Shown here in pieces: positions 1 to 12,400 of a stretch of DNA of 64,000 nt (the first letter of the stretch is position 1; each line of letters opens with the position of its first letter). The position numbers and the translations under genes are program-made. The stretch is from Arachnopeziza araneosa (lineage: Eukaryota > Ascomycota > Leotiomycetes > Helotiales > Arachnopezizaceae): NCBI GenBank assembly GCA_003988855.1, contig QYAI01000007.1, positions 124,001 to 188,000 on the forward strand, read 5' to 3'. The notes under the pieces are model-generated. The model was not told the origin of the DNA. It saw only the letters and a list, made by a program, of their open reading frames with translations, and did no database searches.

Positions 1-523
1 TCTACTGTACGAATGTGGATCTCACAACATTCCTACAATTGGAGTTATCGATACTGATGCTGATCCTACCTGGGTGACGTATCCAATTCCTGCAAATGAT
101 GACAGGTTTGTCATACCCGTTCTATTTGCGCTGAATTGTTTCTATAGGCCGTTGCTAACTTCTTTGAATAGTATACGATGCATAGAAGTCATTGCTGGCG
201 TTCTTGGACGTGCAGGCGAGGCTGGGCAAGAGTTGCGCCTTGCAGATGCAAAGAGAGGCAAATGCACTTGGCAAGCACCGGAAGGTTTGGGTGAACCATA
301 TGAAGGCGACAAGGCAAAGCAGAAAATGGAGGAAAGCTTGCGGAGCAGAAGAGAAGAGATAAGTGGGGATACGTGGGCACTTGCGAAAATAGAAGAAATG
401 AAAGAGCAAGAATTGGCTAGACTTGGTTTGTTGGAGGAAGGGGGGGGAATGGCTTTAAGTGGGGAAGATCTGGAAGAGCAAGAATGGGAGGAGGGACCTC
501 TGGGAGAGGTCAGATATCGGTGA
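1..523 (+). CDS. MRP4: Mitochondrial small-subunit ribosomal protein uS2m (3' part, partial)
   Basis: Coding join 1..105 and 172..523, entering from outside the window. The visible part carries the uS2 signature: a segment IGVIDTDADP followed by YPIPANDDS and IRCIEVIAG, where bacterial and organellar S2 proteins have the Asp-Pro and PIPGNDDS-like block. The intron at 106-171 splits the Ser codon (AG|T), has a GTTTGT donor and a GCTAAC branch point. After the conserved block comes a charged extension of about 100 residues rich in Glu, Lys and Arg, ending in an acidic stretch, as fungal mitochondrial S2 proteins often have. The protein is a structural component of the mitochondrial small ribosomal subunit. 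The start and targeting sequence lie upstream of the window. Identification rests on motif recognition. Confidence 0.85.
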   Translation, partial: LLYECGSHNIPTIGVIDTDADPTWVTYPIPANDDRFVIPVLFALNCFYRPLLTSLNSIRCIEVIAGVLGRAGEAGQELRLADAKRGKCTWQAPEGLGEPYEGDKAKQKMEESLRSRREEISGDTWALAKIEEMKEQELARLGLLEEGGGMALSGEDLEEQEWEEGPLGEVRYR

Positions 524-1477
524 GAATTGTCTGGCCCATAGACAACTAATCTAGAAAGACTGTACGATGGTAGAATCACGTGTAGGAATATATGTGTAAA
601 ACATGGCCGCAGATCCTATTCACGGAGTCTACTATCCTATATGCAGAAGCTACTGGCTATTCCTACATCCTCATCTGGAATGGGTTTCCCTGAAACATCG
701 ATACTCAAATAGACGGGTACCTTCCAAAGCTCCCCATGGGATTCACCAACCTTGCTATTTTTCTTCGATACCCTCAAGCGAGACCATTTAGTGTTTCAGT
801 TCTTATTCCTAAAGCCGCAATAGGCTATCAAACAAATTTATATCAAGAATGCTATAGCTTTATTTTAGGCTTGCGTACCCACTCTCCCACGCAAGTTGCG
901 TTCCCATTTCAGAGGGCTGTGCAGCAAGCCTCGTAGGAGCCAGCCAATCCCAACTTCATACTGAGACTGAAAGCCTTAAGCCGCGATGAGAGTTCAGCTA
1001 CTCGAATCGGCTGACCTCCTGAAGTTGACGACCAATCTTAGCTTTCGGCCATACACCATGCTTTTTCACGCCTTAGGCAGCCGTCGTTTCGGTATGTTTT
1101 TGTTTTGCCCTCTTCCGCCGCCGTTGATTCCAAACAGAAGCGGCAATTGTTTCACCAACCACTTTCCTCTGAACTGCTGTTTATCATCTCCGGCCTAGCT
1201 CGGACTCATGGAGGTTGCCTTGACCCGAGCGGGATCGTGACTTGCTGTTCGCTGCTCGTCGATATCAGGCTAGGCTTTGTCAGTATCTCTCACTGAAGCT
1301 CAGCCTTGGCCGGCGGGGATTTGAACGCGGCGTTTGCCTAACTAGGCCGGCGTGGCTCTCAAGTTGCCTTATTTCTATCTATCTCGTTGTAAAGAAAGAA
1401 ATCTTGGTTTCTTTCCTCCTCTCTATCAAGGATAAGCGTGAGCGCTTTTCCCGGCCAAACAATCTGTCAAACCGGAC
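524..1477. other. Intergenic region
   Basis: About 950 bp between the uS2m stop and the RfeG-like start. Only short overlapping frames without family features are present. It presumably holds the uS2m terminator and the promoter of the downstream gene. No repeat or convincing RNA gene was seen. Confidence 0.5.
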
Positions 1478-3278
1478 ATGTCATCCAAGGAAACCAGACG
1501 TCGTGAAGATAGGCGGGATAGCAGGCGCGAGAGAAGAGGGGGTGAAGATCCCCGTGACTCTCGCGAATATCGTGAGCGAGAGTCTCGTGAACCAAGTGAA
1601 TGGAGTGACTGGACCTGGAGTCCCGAGCATAACTCATATTATCGACATCGTACGGATATAAGTGGTAAGTTATGAACATATTCGATATGTTGATTCAATA
1701 TTAAACTTCTTTTAGGACAGCCCGAGTTCCAGTTCCATACCCAGCCTGGCGTGTCTTCAGTGACAACATATCCAGGACCCTCCAATAGTCAAAGTCAGCA
1801 ATGGAACCAAGGACAAACTGACAGTAGACAAGATTGGGACCGAAAAATCCATCAGGTTAGTTGTTATTTATCTATTTCAAGACTCTTAAATTGAATTTTC
1901 ATAGCCTGCTCCGGCACCACGCGCCAATGAATCATACCTGCCTCCAAGCCAGCCCCAAACACAGAACTATCCTTCTCATGGACGGCAAATGCCACCCCCA
2001 GCGTTTCCGACAGCGACAAATAATCCCCAAAGATCTTCGCCTGGAGTTTTTTCTGGACAAAGCCGAGAGGCTAGAGACCCGAGAGATCCAAGAGACCCAA
2101 GAGCAAGGCCAGCTCGGCCATCTGAGAGACAGGAGTACTTTGTACCTGGCGAGGGTATAGATAGAGAAGTCATAACGGCTGACATCTGTCGATACCTTGA
2201 CAGAGATGCTCTTGTACGACCTGGCACATATCGAGTAAGTCAGGCATGTCAGCCTTTATAAACTCAGCAACTCTGACGAGGTTACAGAATCCTCGAACCG
2301 GACAAAGCCAGACAGGCTTCTTCATTACCGCACTTTCTCCTCTTACTCTTGTATATATAAACTTACCCTCTGTTGTGACTACTTAATAACTCTCTTTAGG
2401 ATAATATTGGAGACTTGAAAGCGGATACTCAGCGGTGGCACGAAGAGAGACAATCAAGAGCAGATGGTATGCCGTGACTTACCCCTAACATGATGCATCT
2501 TAACAGAGTATAGTGTATCGTAACTCTCAAGTTCATGACACAAGGCAATATTATGGCCCAACAAATATATATGGTACCGAAGTCCCTGCCTCCTCCACAA
2601 ATCGTTACTCGGGTTCTTCTATGGAGACAGATCCCCGACCAACAAACTACCCGTCTTCGACACCTATTGGACAAGTAATTCACTCGCAACAACCTCAAAT
2701 CTCGCAACAATCTCAAATCTCGCAAACGTCTCAAATCTCGCAACCGTCTCAAATCTCTCAACAATCTCAGATTTCTCAACAGACTCAGCATTCTCAATAT
2801 CCCCAAGCTCCATCGGCCTCGGCAGGCTACCAAGCAGCTGCACCTGGGCATCAATATGCTCAACCTTCAAACTATGTAACTTCGGGAAGAGAAAACTACT
2901 ACTCTACTGAGACTCACCTACCTGCTTCTCAAGAGAGACAAGCCACGCAAGCAAAAAGCTTTGCTCAACCTCGATCAGCGACATATTATGATTCTCAGGC
3001 TCAGCCCTCAATGACTGGCTCTAGCGGTACTGTTAGTAAGTGTTCCAACTCCACCAGATTCAGATTGAGCTGCAATACTGATTTTCAATCTAGGTAACTA
3101 TGAAAAAACGCCGGACGAGAACCAAAGTTCATTTGCGGCATCGATCCGCTCTCAGACCTCCCCAACTACAGGGTTTGGACAAGTTGCAACCGCAACAAGC
3201 ACTGCTAGGACTGGTCGAACCGAAACATCTAAGAGGCAGAGAAGTCATGATCCTGATGAAATGGAATACTCGGACTGA
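1478..3278 (+). CDS. rfeG: RfeG-family nuclear protein (putative transcription factor)
   Basis: Seven-exon model: 1478..1664, 1716..1855, 1905..2234, 2288..2350, 2400..2466, 2514..3035, 3094..3278, giving 497 aa. The N-terminus is an Arg/Glu/Asp/Ser-rich low-complexity stretch (many DPRD and SRE units). The conserved core lies near residues 187-270: a block reading YFVPGEGIDREV, then DICRYL, DALVRPGTYR, TGFFITAL and LKADTQRW, which I recognise from fungal proteins annotated as transcription factor RfeG. A Gln/Ser repeat follows, and the protein ends with a basic KRQR patch and an acidic tail. Function in the family is poorly defined; DNA or RNA binding is inferred. The least certain junction is the fifth intron (2467-2513): two nearer AG acceptors would run into stops, so the third AG was chosen. 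Confidence 0.7.
2690..2800 (+). repeat. Gln/Ser-coding tandem repeat in the RfeG-like gene
   Basis: Imperfect 15-base units (variants of TCTCAAATCTCGCAA) encode repeated QISQQS / QISQTS / QISQPS pentads inside the sixth exon. The reading frame is preserved across all units, as expected for a polymorphic low-complexity region in a nuclear protein. Confidence 0.85.
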
Positions 3279-4269
3279 TCTGAAAACTTTGTTTCTAACA
3301 AAATTTCCAAATCTTCTGGAATATCTCGGGGTTTGTGTGACTCGATGTGAAAGATTTTCTGTGGGGGTTTCCTTGTAACGATAACGAATTGTACGAGAAG
3401 TTTCTTTTGGGAACGGGAGAAGAATACTATCATATGAATCAAGACTATCAAAAACGAAGAAATGAATGCTCTGTTTTGCGGTAGTGCTATGGGAACCTAA
3501 ACAAATATCAGGTTGGCTGCTACAATCATTTACTGAACTCCTTGGTAGATCCATTGTAACGATCGAGTTTCACAACTTCATCAGTTCAATGCAGCTTAAA
3601 CGAAAGATTCAGTGGCGCATGTAAAAATTAGAAGATCACCTGGTCGCTAAATTTAGATACCAGGAAAACGCTCAACTGAAGGAGATAACTCCTAAACTTA
3701 AGCTTACTATTTCTCTCTTCTTCATCTGGCATTTCGAGATTAGAAAGAACTTCTAGGTCAAAACCAAAGCAGGCCAGGCCAAGTTAAATACCTAGTCCCC
3801 TTCACTTAAACTCATTCGATGATCAGGTTTAACGCAGAATACTTTTCAATTGACTTCCTTGCCAGCTGGCAATTAACATAGAAAATAAGAGAAGAACTTT
3901 ACCAATTTAACTTTATGAGAGCAAATATTTCTTTTAAGAGGAGTAGATATTTTATCACGTGCTATACCGGCGGAGGACTTGACGGCAGAATGCATTGATA
4001 TCACTGGCCACCACACCGAATACCTACTGAAGTATCTTGACAATGAGTGTGCGTAGCCTCCTCGACTCTTAGCCTACAGGTCATATCTGCCTCTTACCGA
4101 AGAGTATTTATAGTTCCGATAGATCTTCGGATACACCATTATTTGGCTAGCTCTTAAACCTTCTCCCTGCAGTGATCAAGCTACATTGTCAGGTCGCTCG
4201 GACATCTCTTCATCTAGCTTTACCTCAGCTAATGCGTCAGTCGGTGGCAATTCCGTATATTAATCCAAG
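3279..4269. other. Intergenic region
   Basis: About 990 bp, AT-richer than the flanking genes, holding the 3' end of the RfeG-like gene and the promoter of the next. A CACGTG palindrome lies near 3956-3961. No coding potential beyond antisense frames and no repeat was recognised. Confidence 0.5.
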
Positions 4270-5325
4270 ATGGCCTCCTACTCTTCCCCCAAGCGCAAGC
4301 GTTATCCTCCAGCTGTCTCAACGATCCCCCCCACACCACCGAACTCTTCCCCCACCCCAGAGATGCGAATCAATACAAACATACCTGGCGTCACGGTAAC
4401 TGAGGAGGACAGCAGGCAGGGAAGCCCGAGGACCAAAGTCGCGTATCACTTTCAAGGTCTACAATTGGACGAGCCCGGAGAACTCTTGCCGCCTGCCAGA
4501 ATTGAGTTTGATACCAGGGAGAGGAGGGGTGTCGCAAACAAGCTTATCACACAGCATGAGTTAGGAATCGAAGATCTGATTGTGGAAGGCGAGGAGGAGG
4601 TCCTGAGGAAACGAATCAAAGTTCTCAATGGACGTCCCAGGAAGATAGAACGGGAAGAGAGTGAAGGAAGCGAGAAAGAGATACCCGAAACTCCCCACGT
4701 ATCCGGAAAGAACAACGGAAAGGAGAGAAAGTTCGCTATTTATATCGGGCCAGAACGGACCATCGATCCGGTTGTCGCAGAGAAAGCCAAAGCTGTGGTT
4801 CTGAGTAATGAAGTCGATTCGATGGTATTCGGAGGTAGTCAGGTATCGAGGGTGAAGAATTTAGGTGGACTCTCCCGGTCGTATCCAAGTATAAATCGAC
4901 TATCCGACTCAAAATCCCGATCAAAGAAGCGTGCAAGCACACCGCCTCTTTTTGGGCCTGCAGAAGCCAGCTTAGATACCGAAGGAGATGCAGAGGAAAG
5001 GAAAATTGTAGATCCAGATCGGGCTGCATTGACATGGCATGATGATGAAATCACTGGCCATGATCCAGACGATCCTGATGATGATGGGGAAGGCATCAAT
5101 GGAATTGGGTTTAAGCCTACGCCGGCTGAAGCTTATACTAGAGCGCAGAAGCGTAGGCAACAAATGGCCGAGTACAAGAACCGAGAAGCTAGAGACGCGA
5201 GAAAGATGAGAAGTGAGAGGCGTAGAGCTAGTGAAAATGTGAAGATTGGACGAGAAGAACAAGAAACGGAGAGGAGGGTACGATTCTTGGAGGCCGAGGT
5301 TCTGAGCATAGCCTCGACCTCATGA
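4270..5325 (+). CDS. Conserved fungal hypothetical protein, charged C-terminus
   Basis: Single-exon frame of 351 aa starting at the first ATG. I do not recognise a named domain. The N-terminus is Pro/Ser-rich with a basic KRKR patch, suggesting nuclear localisation. The middle contains a VVAEKAKAVV segment. Near residues 255-290 there is an acidic block (WHDDEITGHDPDDPDDD) followed by GINGIGFKPTPAEAY and a highly basic helix (QKRRQQMAEYKNREAR onward) with predicted coiled-coil character. That acidic-then-basic tail is the part most likely conserved between filamentous fungi. No signal peptide or membrane segment is visible. Codon use and length support a real gene; no function can be given. 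Confidence 0.7.
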   Translation: MASYSSPKRKRYPPAVSTIPPTPPNSSPTPEMRINTNIPGVTVTEEDSRQGSPRTKVAYHFQGLQLDEPGELLPPARIEFDTRERRGVANKLITQHELGIEDLIVEGEEEVLRKRIKVLNGRPRKIEREESEGSEKEIPETPHVSGKNNGKERKFAIYIGPERTIDPVVAEKAKAVVLSNEVDSMVFGGSQVSRVKNLGGLSRSYPSINRLSDSKSRSKKRASTPPLFGPAEASLDTEGDAEERKIVDPDRAALTWHDDEITGHDPDDPDDDGEGINGIGFKPTPAEAYTRAQKRRQQMAEYKNREARDARKMRSERRRASENVKIGREEQETERRVRFLEAEVLSIASTS

Positions 5326-5495
5326 TGCTGCTTATTTGTGGAGTGTTTGGAGAATCCCAACTTTCAAAGGAGTATGAGGACTTCTGCATCACTAAGGCGT
5401 TTAATTAGACTTAGAACTTAGCGGTAGCGGGCAGAATCTATGGTCTGGTCCCAGAATATAAGCAATCATAATACAGCTGCAGATTATCTGCTTGA

Positions 5496-6123
5496 TCACC
5501 AGAACTTCCAACTGCTTTTTTTGGCAGCTTCTTCTCTTCTCTTCTCCTCCTCTTCCTTCAGCCGTCTCCTTTCCTCTCTCCTCGCTTTCGCAGTTGCCTC
5601 TTTCTCGTCTTTCTTTCGATCAATAATCTCTACAGCACGCTTCATATGCGCTCGCTCTAAGGATCTCCTGTACTGGCAAAACTCATAGTTTCCAAGAGCC
5701 GTGAAAGCTGCGGTTCCTACTGCCCAGTTACAGGCTTTGATGACCGTAGCTGCAAGTAAACATTAGCAAAGTCTTCCTATGCATTGCCAGAAAAAGCACA
5801 CCTCCCCACAAAGCTCTGACACCTCCGACACCAAATCCAGCTCCCAAAGCCATAAGCAGACTCTCCCGAACGCATGGATACATATGCACCTGTTTAAAGT
5901 CGTCCAACCTCACGGTCTTTATCGCCTCTGTCAAAGTAGGAGCTTCCTTTCTATCGCCTGCGGTATTTCTCCCGCTCCCTTCAGGTAAAGAATTCGCATT
6001 GGGTGGAGTATGGAAAACTTCGTAAACTTTATTTGGCGTCTTGACATGCTCGGGCGGTTCAGTCGCTCCTGGTGGAGGTCCTCTTAGAGGTGGGGAATTG
6101 GTATCTCTTGTGTCGCCTGCCAT
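5496..6123 (-). CDS. COX20: Cytochrome c oxidase assembly protein Cox20
   Basis: Two exons on the minus strand, 6123..5802 and 5749..5496, giving 191 aa. The Cox20 family core is clear: TLTEAIKTVRLDDFKQV, then PCVRESLLMALGAGFGVGGVRAL across the intron to ATVIKACNWAVGT and YEFCQYRR. The two hydrophobic segments around GAGFGVGG and KACNWAVGTAAFTALG match the two inner-membrane helices of the family, which chaperones newly made Cox2 during complex IV assembly. A charged, Lys/Arg/Glu-rich coiled tail ends in WKFW. The intron (5750-5801) splits the Gly/Ala codon and uses a GTGTGC donor. The N-terminal 60 residues are Pro-rich and unconserved. The start is the first ATG giving this module; the frame stays open upstream, so a longer start is possible. 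It is divergent from POL2. Confidence 0.85.
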
Positions 6124-6484
6124 TGTGTTAAGATGGGAAGTGTGGGATGTTTGGTCGGTCATGCATGTCATATGCATTTCCTCGAGTTCTGGGGTACCGT
6201 TGTTAGAGTAGGGCTGATTTCCAGGGGATTGGACTTGGCAACCGTAAATTGAATCGCGTCGCGTCGTTGCGCTGCGCGTAAAGTACATAACCTTCCGAGC
6301 CAAAACCTCAACATCAAGTTTAATGACCTCTATTTCTTCTAAATCGGTGTTGTTATTTTTCCAATTGCACAATTCTCGTGTTTCAAGAACACCTAACCAA
6401 TTCTTTAGCTAGGCTTGGTTTTTTTCAATAACTCCTGACCACAAAATCCAATCCTAAGCAGGTTGTCCTGCTTCTTCCCTCAAC
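6124..6484. promoter_or_regulatory. Divergent COX20/POL2 promoter with ACGCG cores
   Basis: The 361 bp between the two divergent start codons contains three CGCGT (ACGCG on the other strand) cores at 6255-6259, 6260-6264 and 6275-6279. ACGCG is the core of the MluI cell-cycle box bound by MBF-type factors, which drive S-phase expression of replication genes in yeasts. That the cores act here on POL2 is inference. Confidence 0.4.
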
Positions 6485-9400
6485 ATGCCCGGCCTACGCA
6501 TGCCCAAGAATGGATATCGTCGAGGAGGGAAACAAGCTTATCATGGATCACGAACCGCGAAAACCTTCACAGCGTCCAAGAATGGCGAGTCGACATCCGC
6601 ATCCGAGAAGCGTGAAGCTGTTAAGCTAGCAAACTCAATTGATGAAGCACAAGGGTTTGCGCGATATGACTCGGGCAAGAAGAAAACTGGCTGGCTGGTT
6701 AATATCAAATCAACCAGTATAGAAGACGAAAAGATTCCCGCGGGACGAGCTGCGGTAGACTGCTATTTTATTGAAGAAGATGGCGGGACTTTTAAGGCAT
6801 CTCTCGAGTACGATCCATATTTTGTTGTGGCAGTGAAGAGAGGCCATGAAGCAGAAGCGGAGGAATGGCTTAAAAGAGCTCCTGGCGGAGGCGTTATAAA
6901 GAACCTAAAGAAGGTCGAGAAGGAAGATCTTCAAATGCCCAATCACTTGCTTGGATATAGACGGACTTTCTTTGAGTGCAGGTTTGCAAATGTTTCAGAC
7001 CTTTTGGCGGCTAGAAGAGACATCATGCCGATTGCCGAAAAGAACAAAAAGAATATGAATGCGATGGACACATATGCTGAGGTTGCCAGGTACGGGTTAT
7101 GTCGTTATTGAAGAACCTTGACTAACAGAATGAAGTGCAAATGCTGGGTTTGACCTCTTCGATGACGACCGTGACGATGAACGACGACTTAATGTTTCTG
7201 TTGCTGATGCTAGCGATTTCATTGTGGATATAAGGGAATGGGATGTGCCGTATCATGTACGGGTAATGATAGATTTGGGTAAGTAGTCTGGTCCGTCTAA
7301 TAATATATTCTAACCCACATAGATATTCGAACTGGGAAATGGTATTCGGTTGAGGCAAAGCATGGCGTTACGACTATGAAATGTTTAGAAGAGAGGCTGC
7401 AAAGAGCAGATCCCGTGGTTATGGCTTATGATATCGAGACAACGAAGCTGCCTCTGAAATTTCCAGATGCCGCTATTGATCAAATTATGATGATTTCATA
7501 TATGATCGATGGGCAAGGGTTTTTGATCACAAACCGAGAAATCGTGTCCGAGGACATTGAGGATTTCGAATACACCCCTAAACCAGAATATGATGGCCCT
7601 TTCATGATCTTCAACGAACCAGACGAAAAGGCAGTCATTGAGCGGTTCTTTCTTCACATCAAGGAAGCTCGACCAACGGTGATAGCAACTTATAACGGTG
7701 ATTTTTTCGATTGGCCGTTTGTGGATGCAAGAGCGAGTGTCAATGGAATTGACATGTATCAAGAGATTGGGTGGAGAAAGGGAGCCGAGGATCAATATTG
7801 CTGTGATTACAGTGCGCACATGGATTGTTTTCACTGGGTCAATCGTGACAGTTACTTACCTCAAGGAAGTCGAGGTTTGAAAGCTGTCACCACTGCCAAG
7901 CTTGGATATGACCCCGATGAACTCGATCCAGAATTGATGTTGCGATATGCAAGCGAGAGACCGCAAGTTCTCGCCGAGTACTCAGTTTCCGATGCCGTGG
8001 CAACATATTACCTGTACATGAAATACGTACATCCGTTTATCTTCTCGCTCTGCACAATTATTCCGCTAGGCCCAGATGCCGTATTACGAAAAGGAACAGG
8101 AACCCTTTGCGAGATGTTGCTTATGGTACAAGCTTATCAAAAGGAGATTGTGCTACCAAACAAGCATGTATCACCTAAAGAATCCTTCTGGGAAGGACAT
8201 CTTCTTGAATCGGAAACCTACGTTGGTGGTCATGTCGAAAGTATTGAGGCGGGAGTTTTTCGAGCCGATATTCCAGTTAATTTTGCTGTAGACACCACAG
8301 CTATTGATGAGCTCCTTCACGATCTAGATGCGGCTTTAAAATTCAGCATTGAAGTTGAAGAGAAGAAGTCTTTAGACGATGTTACGAACTACAATGAAGT
8401 TAAACAACAAATCACTGATCGATTAAACAGCCTGAAGAAGACTGCGAATCGAAGCGAGAAACCTCTAATATATCATTTGGACGTCGCATCTATGTACCCC
8501 AATATTATGACGACGAATCGTTTGCAGCCAGATTCAATGATTCAGGAATCGGACTGTGCTGCTTGTGATTTCAACAGACCCGGTAAAACTTGTGACAGAA
8601 GAATGCCATGGGCCTGGAGAGGAGAGTACTTACCCGCCAAGCGAGATGAGTATAATATGATCAAGAACGCTCTCGAAAACGAAAAATTCCCTGGGAAATG
8701 GCCGAATAGTCCATCCCGGACGTTTTATGAGTTACCTGCTGATGAACAAGCAAACTTGATTCGGAAGCGGTTGCAATTATATAGTCAAAAGATCTATCAC
8801 AAAATCCACGAGTCAAAGACAATTGAGAGAGAAGCAATTATCTGTCAGCGAGAGAATCCCTTCTACATCAACACAGTTAGAGATTTCCGGGATCGACGAT
8901 ACGACTATAAAGGGAAACAGAAAGTTTGGAAAGGCAAGACTGAAGCTCTAAAGGCTTCTGGTGCATCAGCCGCCGAGATTGACAATGGAAAGAAAATGAT
9001 TATTCTATTCGACTCTTTACAATTGGCTCACAAGGTTATCCTGAATTCATTCTACGGTTATGTCATGCGAAAGGGATCGCGGTGGTACTCTATGGAGATG
9101 GCTGGCGTTACCTGCTTGACGGGAGCGCACATCATTCAGATGGCTCGCCAGCTTGTGGAGCGAATTGGTCGACCTCTCGAACTAGATACTGATGGTATCT
9201 GGTGTATGCTTCCAGCGACATTCCCTGAAAACTATGGTTTCAAGTTAAAAAATGGAAAGAAACTCGCGATTTCGTATCCTTGCGTGATGTTGAATCATCT
9301 CGTACATGGCAAATTCACGAACCACCAATACCAAACCCTTGTCGATGAAAAGACCTTCAAATACGAGACTCATAGCGACAACTCAATTTTCTTCGAAGTC

Positions 9401-12400
9401 GATGGTCCTTATAGAGCCATGATCTTGCCGACTTCTAAGGAAGAAGATAAGAATTTGAAGAAACGTTATGCAGTTTTCAATGATGATGGCAGTCTGGCAG
9501 AACTAAAGGGCTTTGAAGTTAAGCGGCGAGGAGAGTTGAAGCTCATTAAAATTTTCCAACAGCAGATTTTCAAATTCTTCTTGGAAGGTACGACTCTGGC
9601 CGAGACGTATGGGGCTGTCGCCAAGGTTGCGAATCAGTGGCTCGACGTTTTGCATTCAAAAGGCGAAACATTGGCTGATGAAGAACTGATTGACCTTATT
9701 TGTGAGAACAGAAGTATGTCAAAAACTTTGGAGGAGTACGGCTCACAAAAATCGACCTCGATTACGACCGCAAAACGATTAGCCGATTTCCTCGGTGAAC
9801 AGATGGTTAAGGACAAGGGTTTGAACTGCAAGTATATTATTTGTGCGAGACCCAAAAATGCTCCCGTGACAGAGAGGGCTATTCCTGTAGCCATTTTTTC
9901 CGCTGAAACATCCGTGAAGAGGTACTTCTTAAGAAAATGGATGAAAGAAGATCCAACAAACATGGACCCACGAGCTCTACTGGACTGGGACTACTACCTC
10001 GAGCGTCTTGGTTCGGTCATTCAGAAACTAATCACAATTCCAGCTGCATTACAGAAGGTTCGAAATCCGGTTCCTAGAGTCGCTCATCCAGATTGGCTTC
10101 AACGCAGAATCAATGTCAAGGACGATAAGATGAAGCAAAAGAAAATGACGGATCTTTTTAAGGTTGCTCCGCTAGAAGAGATCACAAATCTTATGGATCC
10201 TCGAACAGGTGATATGGAAGATTTTGGTCCAAAATTATTGAAGCCAAAGGCCATCGGAACCGCACTATCGCAATCGACACAAAAATCACAGAAGAGAAAG
10301 TCGCCTGAACCGGCAGTGGCTATCTCAACGAATCCTTTTGCAGCTCTACCTGAAAAGATGCCTAATCCGAATAAGGACTATGCTGGCTTTTTGGAGTATC
10401 AGAAGCAAAAATGGAAAATTCAGAAGCAAGCTCGAATTCGACGGCGACACCTTTTCGGTGAGACAAGAAATGCGCAAAGTGACATCGGAGCTACATTCCG
10501 GAGTCAAGCGGAGCTGATGTTCAAGAGCACATGGCAAGTGTTGCAACTTCGCGGAACATCAAGCCCTGGAGTCATCCTTGCTTTCGTCTTGATCGACTCG
10601 AAAGTACATCAACTAAAGATAAATGTTCCCAGGCAGGTGTTTTTGAATCTCAAGGGAAAGGAGCTACCCAATATTGAAGTCGATGGCTGCGAAGCCCAAA
10701 AGGTCACTCATACTCTACCAAATGGACATCCGTCCGTACATCTTTTCAAACTCACAATGCCAGAGGATGTCTATGTCAACGATGCTCAAAAACTGTCTTC
10801 GCTATTCAACCATCCCAGCGTGGAAGGAGTGTATGAACAACAAGTACCCTTGAACGTACGAGCGGTATTACAGCTAGGAAGTCTATGTACCTTTGATGAA
10901 ACCAAGCCGGGTGTTCTCGGCAAAGGTTTGGAATCAGGATTCGACCTCTCTGGACTGAAACGAGCCGTCTCGAAACAGCCATATCTATCAGATTCTCCTA
11001 TAGCATATTTGTACCTGTATCATGTCATTGCTGGAGATCGACAAGTCTTTGCACTCTTTTCAACGGCAAAAGACCAGGCTCATATTGTCATCTTACAAAA
11101 GAACAAAGACTCGGCGCAAGACCTACCGAACTTCGGGAAGATTTACGCAGACAACTTGGCAAGACGAGAGCAAGAAGCGGATGGTCAAGCGTGGCAAAAT
11201 TGCTTTGATTATCAAGGGAAATTACAATTCAAGACGAATCAAGTCACTACAAGGCGGAAAGCCTTGCTTGAGATTGGAGATTTGATCAAGAAGATGAGAA
11301 ACGACGAGACAAAGCCACTTATGCTTGTCATTCAATCACCACAGCGACGCATGCTCATTCACGATGTTCCCATTCTCGGAGAATTCCCAGTATTACCGCT
11401 AAAATACGATATCTCGGATAGCAATCTACCCCCTCTTGGATGGCAAACATTTGTTGCGAAGAGAATCGTAAATCATTACATCGGTCTTGGCTCGTGGATT
11501 CTACATCTAACTGAGCTTGCAAGATATGGTGACGTACCAGTGTGTAATCTTGAAAGAGATGATCCTAGATACCTGATCGATATTGCTTATGCGAGACGTT
11601 TGCAAAAGAACAATGTCGTGCTTTGGTGGTCTGGAAACCCGAGACCAGACCATGCAGGGTATGAACAAGATGATATTCTCGGGTCACTTGACACTGTTCA
11701 AATGCCATCTGTGAACAACCCTGGGACTTATCCTTCTGTTTGTATCGAACTTGATGTACGAAACTTGGCCATCAACACTATTCTCACATCTTCGCTTATC
11801 AATGAGCTAGAGGGTAGCGACTCTATCTCTTTTAATCCGGCAGCACCTTCGGACGACTCCCCTAGCGATGGTACAAACATTCTTTATTCTGAGAATGCAT
11901 TTGCAACAGCTGGCGTGACAGTCCTACGCGAGATGGTAAAGGCATGGTGGACCGAAGCCTGCAAGGGAAGCAATATGGCCGATATCATGGTTCAACATCT
12001 GGTGCGATGGGTTGAAAATCCAGATTCCTTCTTATACGACCGATCATTGCATTACTATGTGCAGATGATGTCTCGAAAGGCTTTTCAGCAATTGATGACT
12101 GACTTCAGACGTGTTGGTTCCCATGTTGTCTTTGCTAATTCAAACCGACTTTTACTGCAAACTACCAAGTCCGAAGTTGGCAATGCATACGCCTACAGCC
12201 AGTATATTCTAAAGTCCATCAAAGCGAAACCACTCTTCCATTTTCTTGATTTAGAAATTAAAGAATACTGGGATTACCTAGTCTGGTATGACGAGTTTAA
12301 CTATGGTGGAAAGGCGTGTACAGAGGTTGTCGAGGCGGAGAATCAGACATTGGATTGTGTGATGCATTGGCAATTATCCAAATTTCTTCCGACTCCTCTC

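Noticed and set aside
1310..1360. tRNA-like segment on the minus strand with a GTTCAAATCC loop and CCGGCC-type ends
   Set aside because: The T-stem does not pair beyond the first position and no matching acceptor strand or anticodon arm could be found upstream.
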